5,330 bases of DNA from Hyphomicrobiaceae bacterium. GTDB lineage: Bacteria > Pseudomonadota > Alphaproteobacteria > Rhizobiales > Hyphomicrobiaceae. Shown piece after piece: positions 4,452 to 5,330 of the stretch. Below the pieces are notes generated by a model. The model was given only the letters and a program-made list of their open reading frames with translations, made no database searches and was not told where the DNA came from. Within the stretch, counting starts at the first letter, position 1. Every line of letters starts with the position of its first letter. The stretch spans positions 1 through 5,330 of the forward strand of contig JAJFHI010000279.1 of NCBI GenBank assembly GCA_021775715.1. Reading direction: 5' to 3'. A program made the translations under genes and the position numbers.

Positions 4452-5330
4452 GCTATCCGACATTTTCTCGACGTCAACGCTCTCGACGCTAAAACACTGC
4501 GCCGAATCTTGAATGCCGCGCATGCCTTGAAGAAGGCGGGTAAGAAAACACCGGCACGGCTGCGTCCTAAAAATATTTCAGACGCTGTTCTTGTAATGAT
4601 TTTTGAGAAGCCTTCGACGCGCACGCGCGTTTCGTTTGACGTCGGCATGCGTCAGCTCGGTGGCCAGACTATCAACATGAACCACACCGACCTGCAGCTC
4701 GGGCGCGGGGAATCTATTGCTGACACAGCGCGCGTGTTGTCGCGTTACGCGGATGTCATCATGATCCGCGCCAACAGCCACGACACACTGGTCGAACTGG
4801 CCGAGCATGCAACAGTTCCGGTTATCAACGGCCTGACGGACGTTAGTCACCCCTGTCAGGTGATGGCTGATTTGCAGACATTTGAGGAAACGCTGGGCCC
4901 GATCAAGGGCCGCACTGTGGCCTGGCTTGGTGATGGCAACAACGTTGCAGCCTCGTGGATGCATGCCGCGCAGCGCTTCGGCTTCACGTTGCGTGTCGCC
5001 ACGCCGGCTGAATTGAAGCCTGCAAAAGAGGTTACTAATTGGGTGCGCAAGAATGGCGGCGACGTTATGATCACCACCGATCCTGCGAAAGCGGCAAAGG
5101 GGGCCGACTGCATTGTGACAGACACCTGGGTTTCGATGGGCCAGGACGGTGCAGCACGGCGCAAGAAGATTCTTAAACCTTATGCGGTCGATGCGGCGTT
5201 GATGAAGCGCGCGGCGAAAGACGCAATTTTCATGCATTGCCTGCCAGCCTATCGTGGTCTGGAAGTTTCCGCAGATGTTATCGACGGTCCGCAGTCCGTC
5301 GTGTTTGATGAAGCGGAAAATCGATTGCAC
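4449..5330 (+). CDS. argF: Ornithine carbamoyltransferase (ArgF), 3' end beyond window
   Basis: ArgF transfers the carbamoyl group from carbamoyl phosphate to ornithine, giving citrulline, in cytoplasmic arginine biosynthesis. The frame is open from the ATG at 4449 to the last base, giving 294 residues with no stop. The family is about 305-310 residues, so only some 10-15 are missing. Catalytic motifs are all present: the carbamoyl-phosphate loop S56-T-R-T-R60 in FEKPSTRTRVSFD, H134-P-C-Q137, the ornithine-binding D225 and the S229-M-G231 loop in TDTWVSMG, and H263-C-L-P-A267, whose cysteine binds ornithine. STRTR and the SMG loop mark it as an ornithine rather than aspartate transcarbamoylase. 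The start is fixed by the typical IRHFLDVNALD opening. It lies 53 bases after argD on the same strand with no terminator between, so cotranscription is likely. Confidence 0.96.
   Translation, partial: MAIRHFLDVNALDAKTLRRILNAAHALKKAGKKTPARLRPKNISDAVLVMIFEKPSTRTRVSFDVGMRQLGGQTINMNHTDLQLGRGESIADTARVLSRYADVIMIRANSHDTLVELAEHATVPVINGLTDVSHPCQVMADLQTFEETLGPIKGRTVAWLGDGNNVAASWMHAAQRFGFTLRVATPAELKPAKEVTNWVRKNGGDVMITTDPAKAAKGADCIVTDTWVSMGQDGAARRKKILKPYAVDAALMKRAAKDAIFMHCLPAYRGLEVSADVIDGPQSVVFDEAENRLH

Noticed and set aside
4578..5330. 250-codon - strand open frame opposite argF
   Set aside because: The + strand frame carries every ornithine carbamoyltransferase catalytic motif; the reverse frame has no family features.

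Overview
The window is an ordinary stretch of chromosome from an alphaproteobacterium, most likely of the Hyphomicrobiales (Rhizobiales) type. The strongest taxonomic sign is an intact gcrA gene, a cell-cycle regulator essentially restricted to Alphaproteobacteria. The PhoU, PhoB, ArgD and ArgF proteins also have an alphaproteobacterial character, and gcrA next to argD-argF is an arrangement I recall from this class. The genus cannot be fixed from the sequence alone.

Layout. Bases 1-1755 hold the 3' end of a phosphate-response locus on the + strand: the last 46 codons of pstB (phosphate ABC transporter ATPase), then phoU and phoB. PhoU links the Pst transporter to the signalling kinase and PhoB is the output transcription factor; the kinase (PhoR) and the other pst genes must lie outside the window. 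Convergent to phoB, on the - strand, is gcrA (1979-2542). It has a good intrinsic terminator at 1862-1899, between the two gene ends. A gene-free stretch of 590 bases (2543-3132) separates gcrA from the + strand arginine pair argD (3133-4395) and argF (4449 to the window end, cut before its stop codon).

How the genes work together. There are three functional blocks. PstB/PhoU/PhoB sense and respond to phosphate. GcrA acts with sigma70 at CcrM-methylated GANTC sites. ArgD makes N-acetylornithine, and after deacetylation by an enzyme not seen here, ArgF carbamoylates ornithine to citrulline. No mobile element, CRISPR array, tRNA or rRNA was seen.

The part least explained by known genes is the gcrA-argD intergenic region. 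It contains a very clean + strand intrinsic terminator (3064-3084) with no gene upstream to terminate, two plausible + strand promoters (2690-2717 and 3019-3047), several local hairpins, and a short reading frame with four arginine codons. This fits either an uncharacterised small RNA of about 360 nt or a regulated argD leader. Both are inferences, and no other part of the window suggests a novel system.
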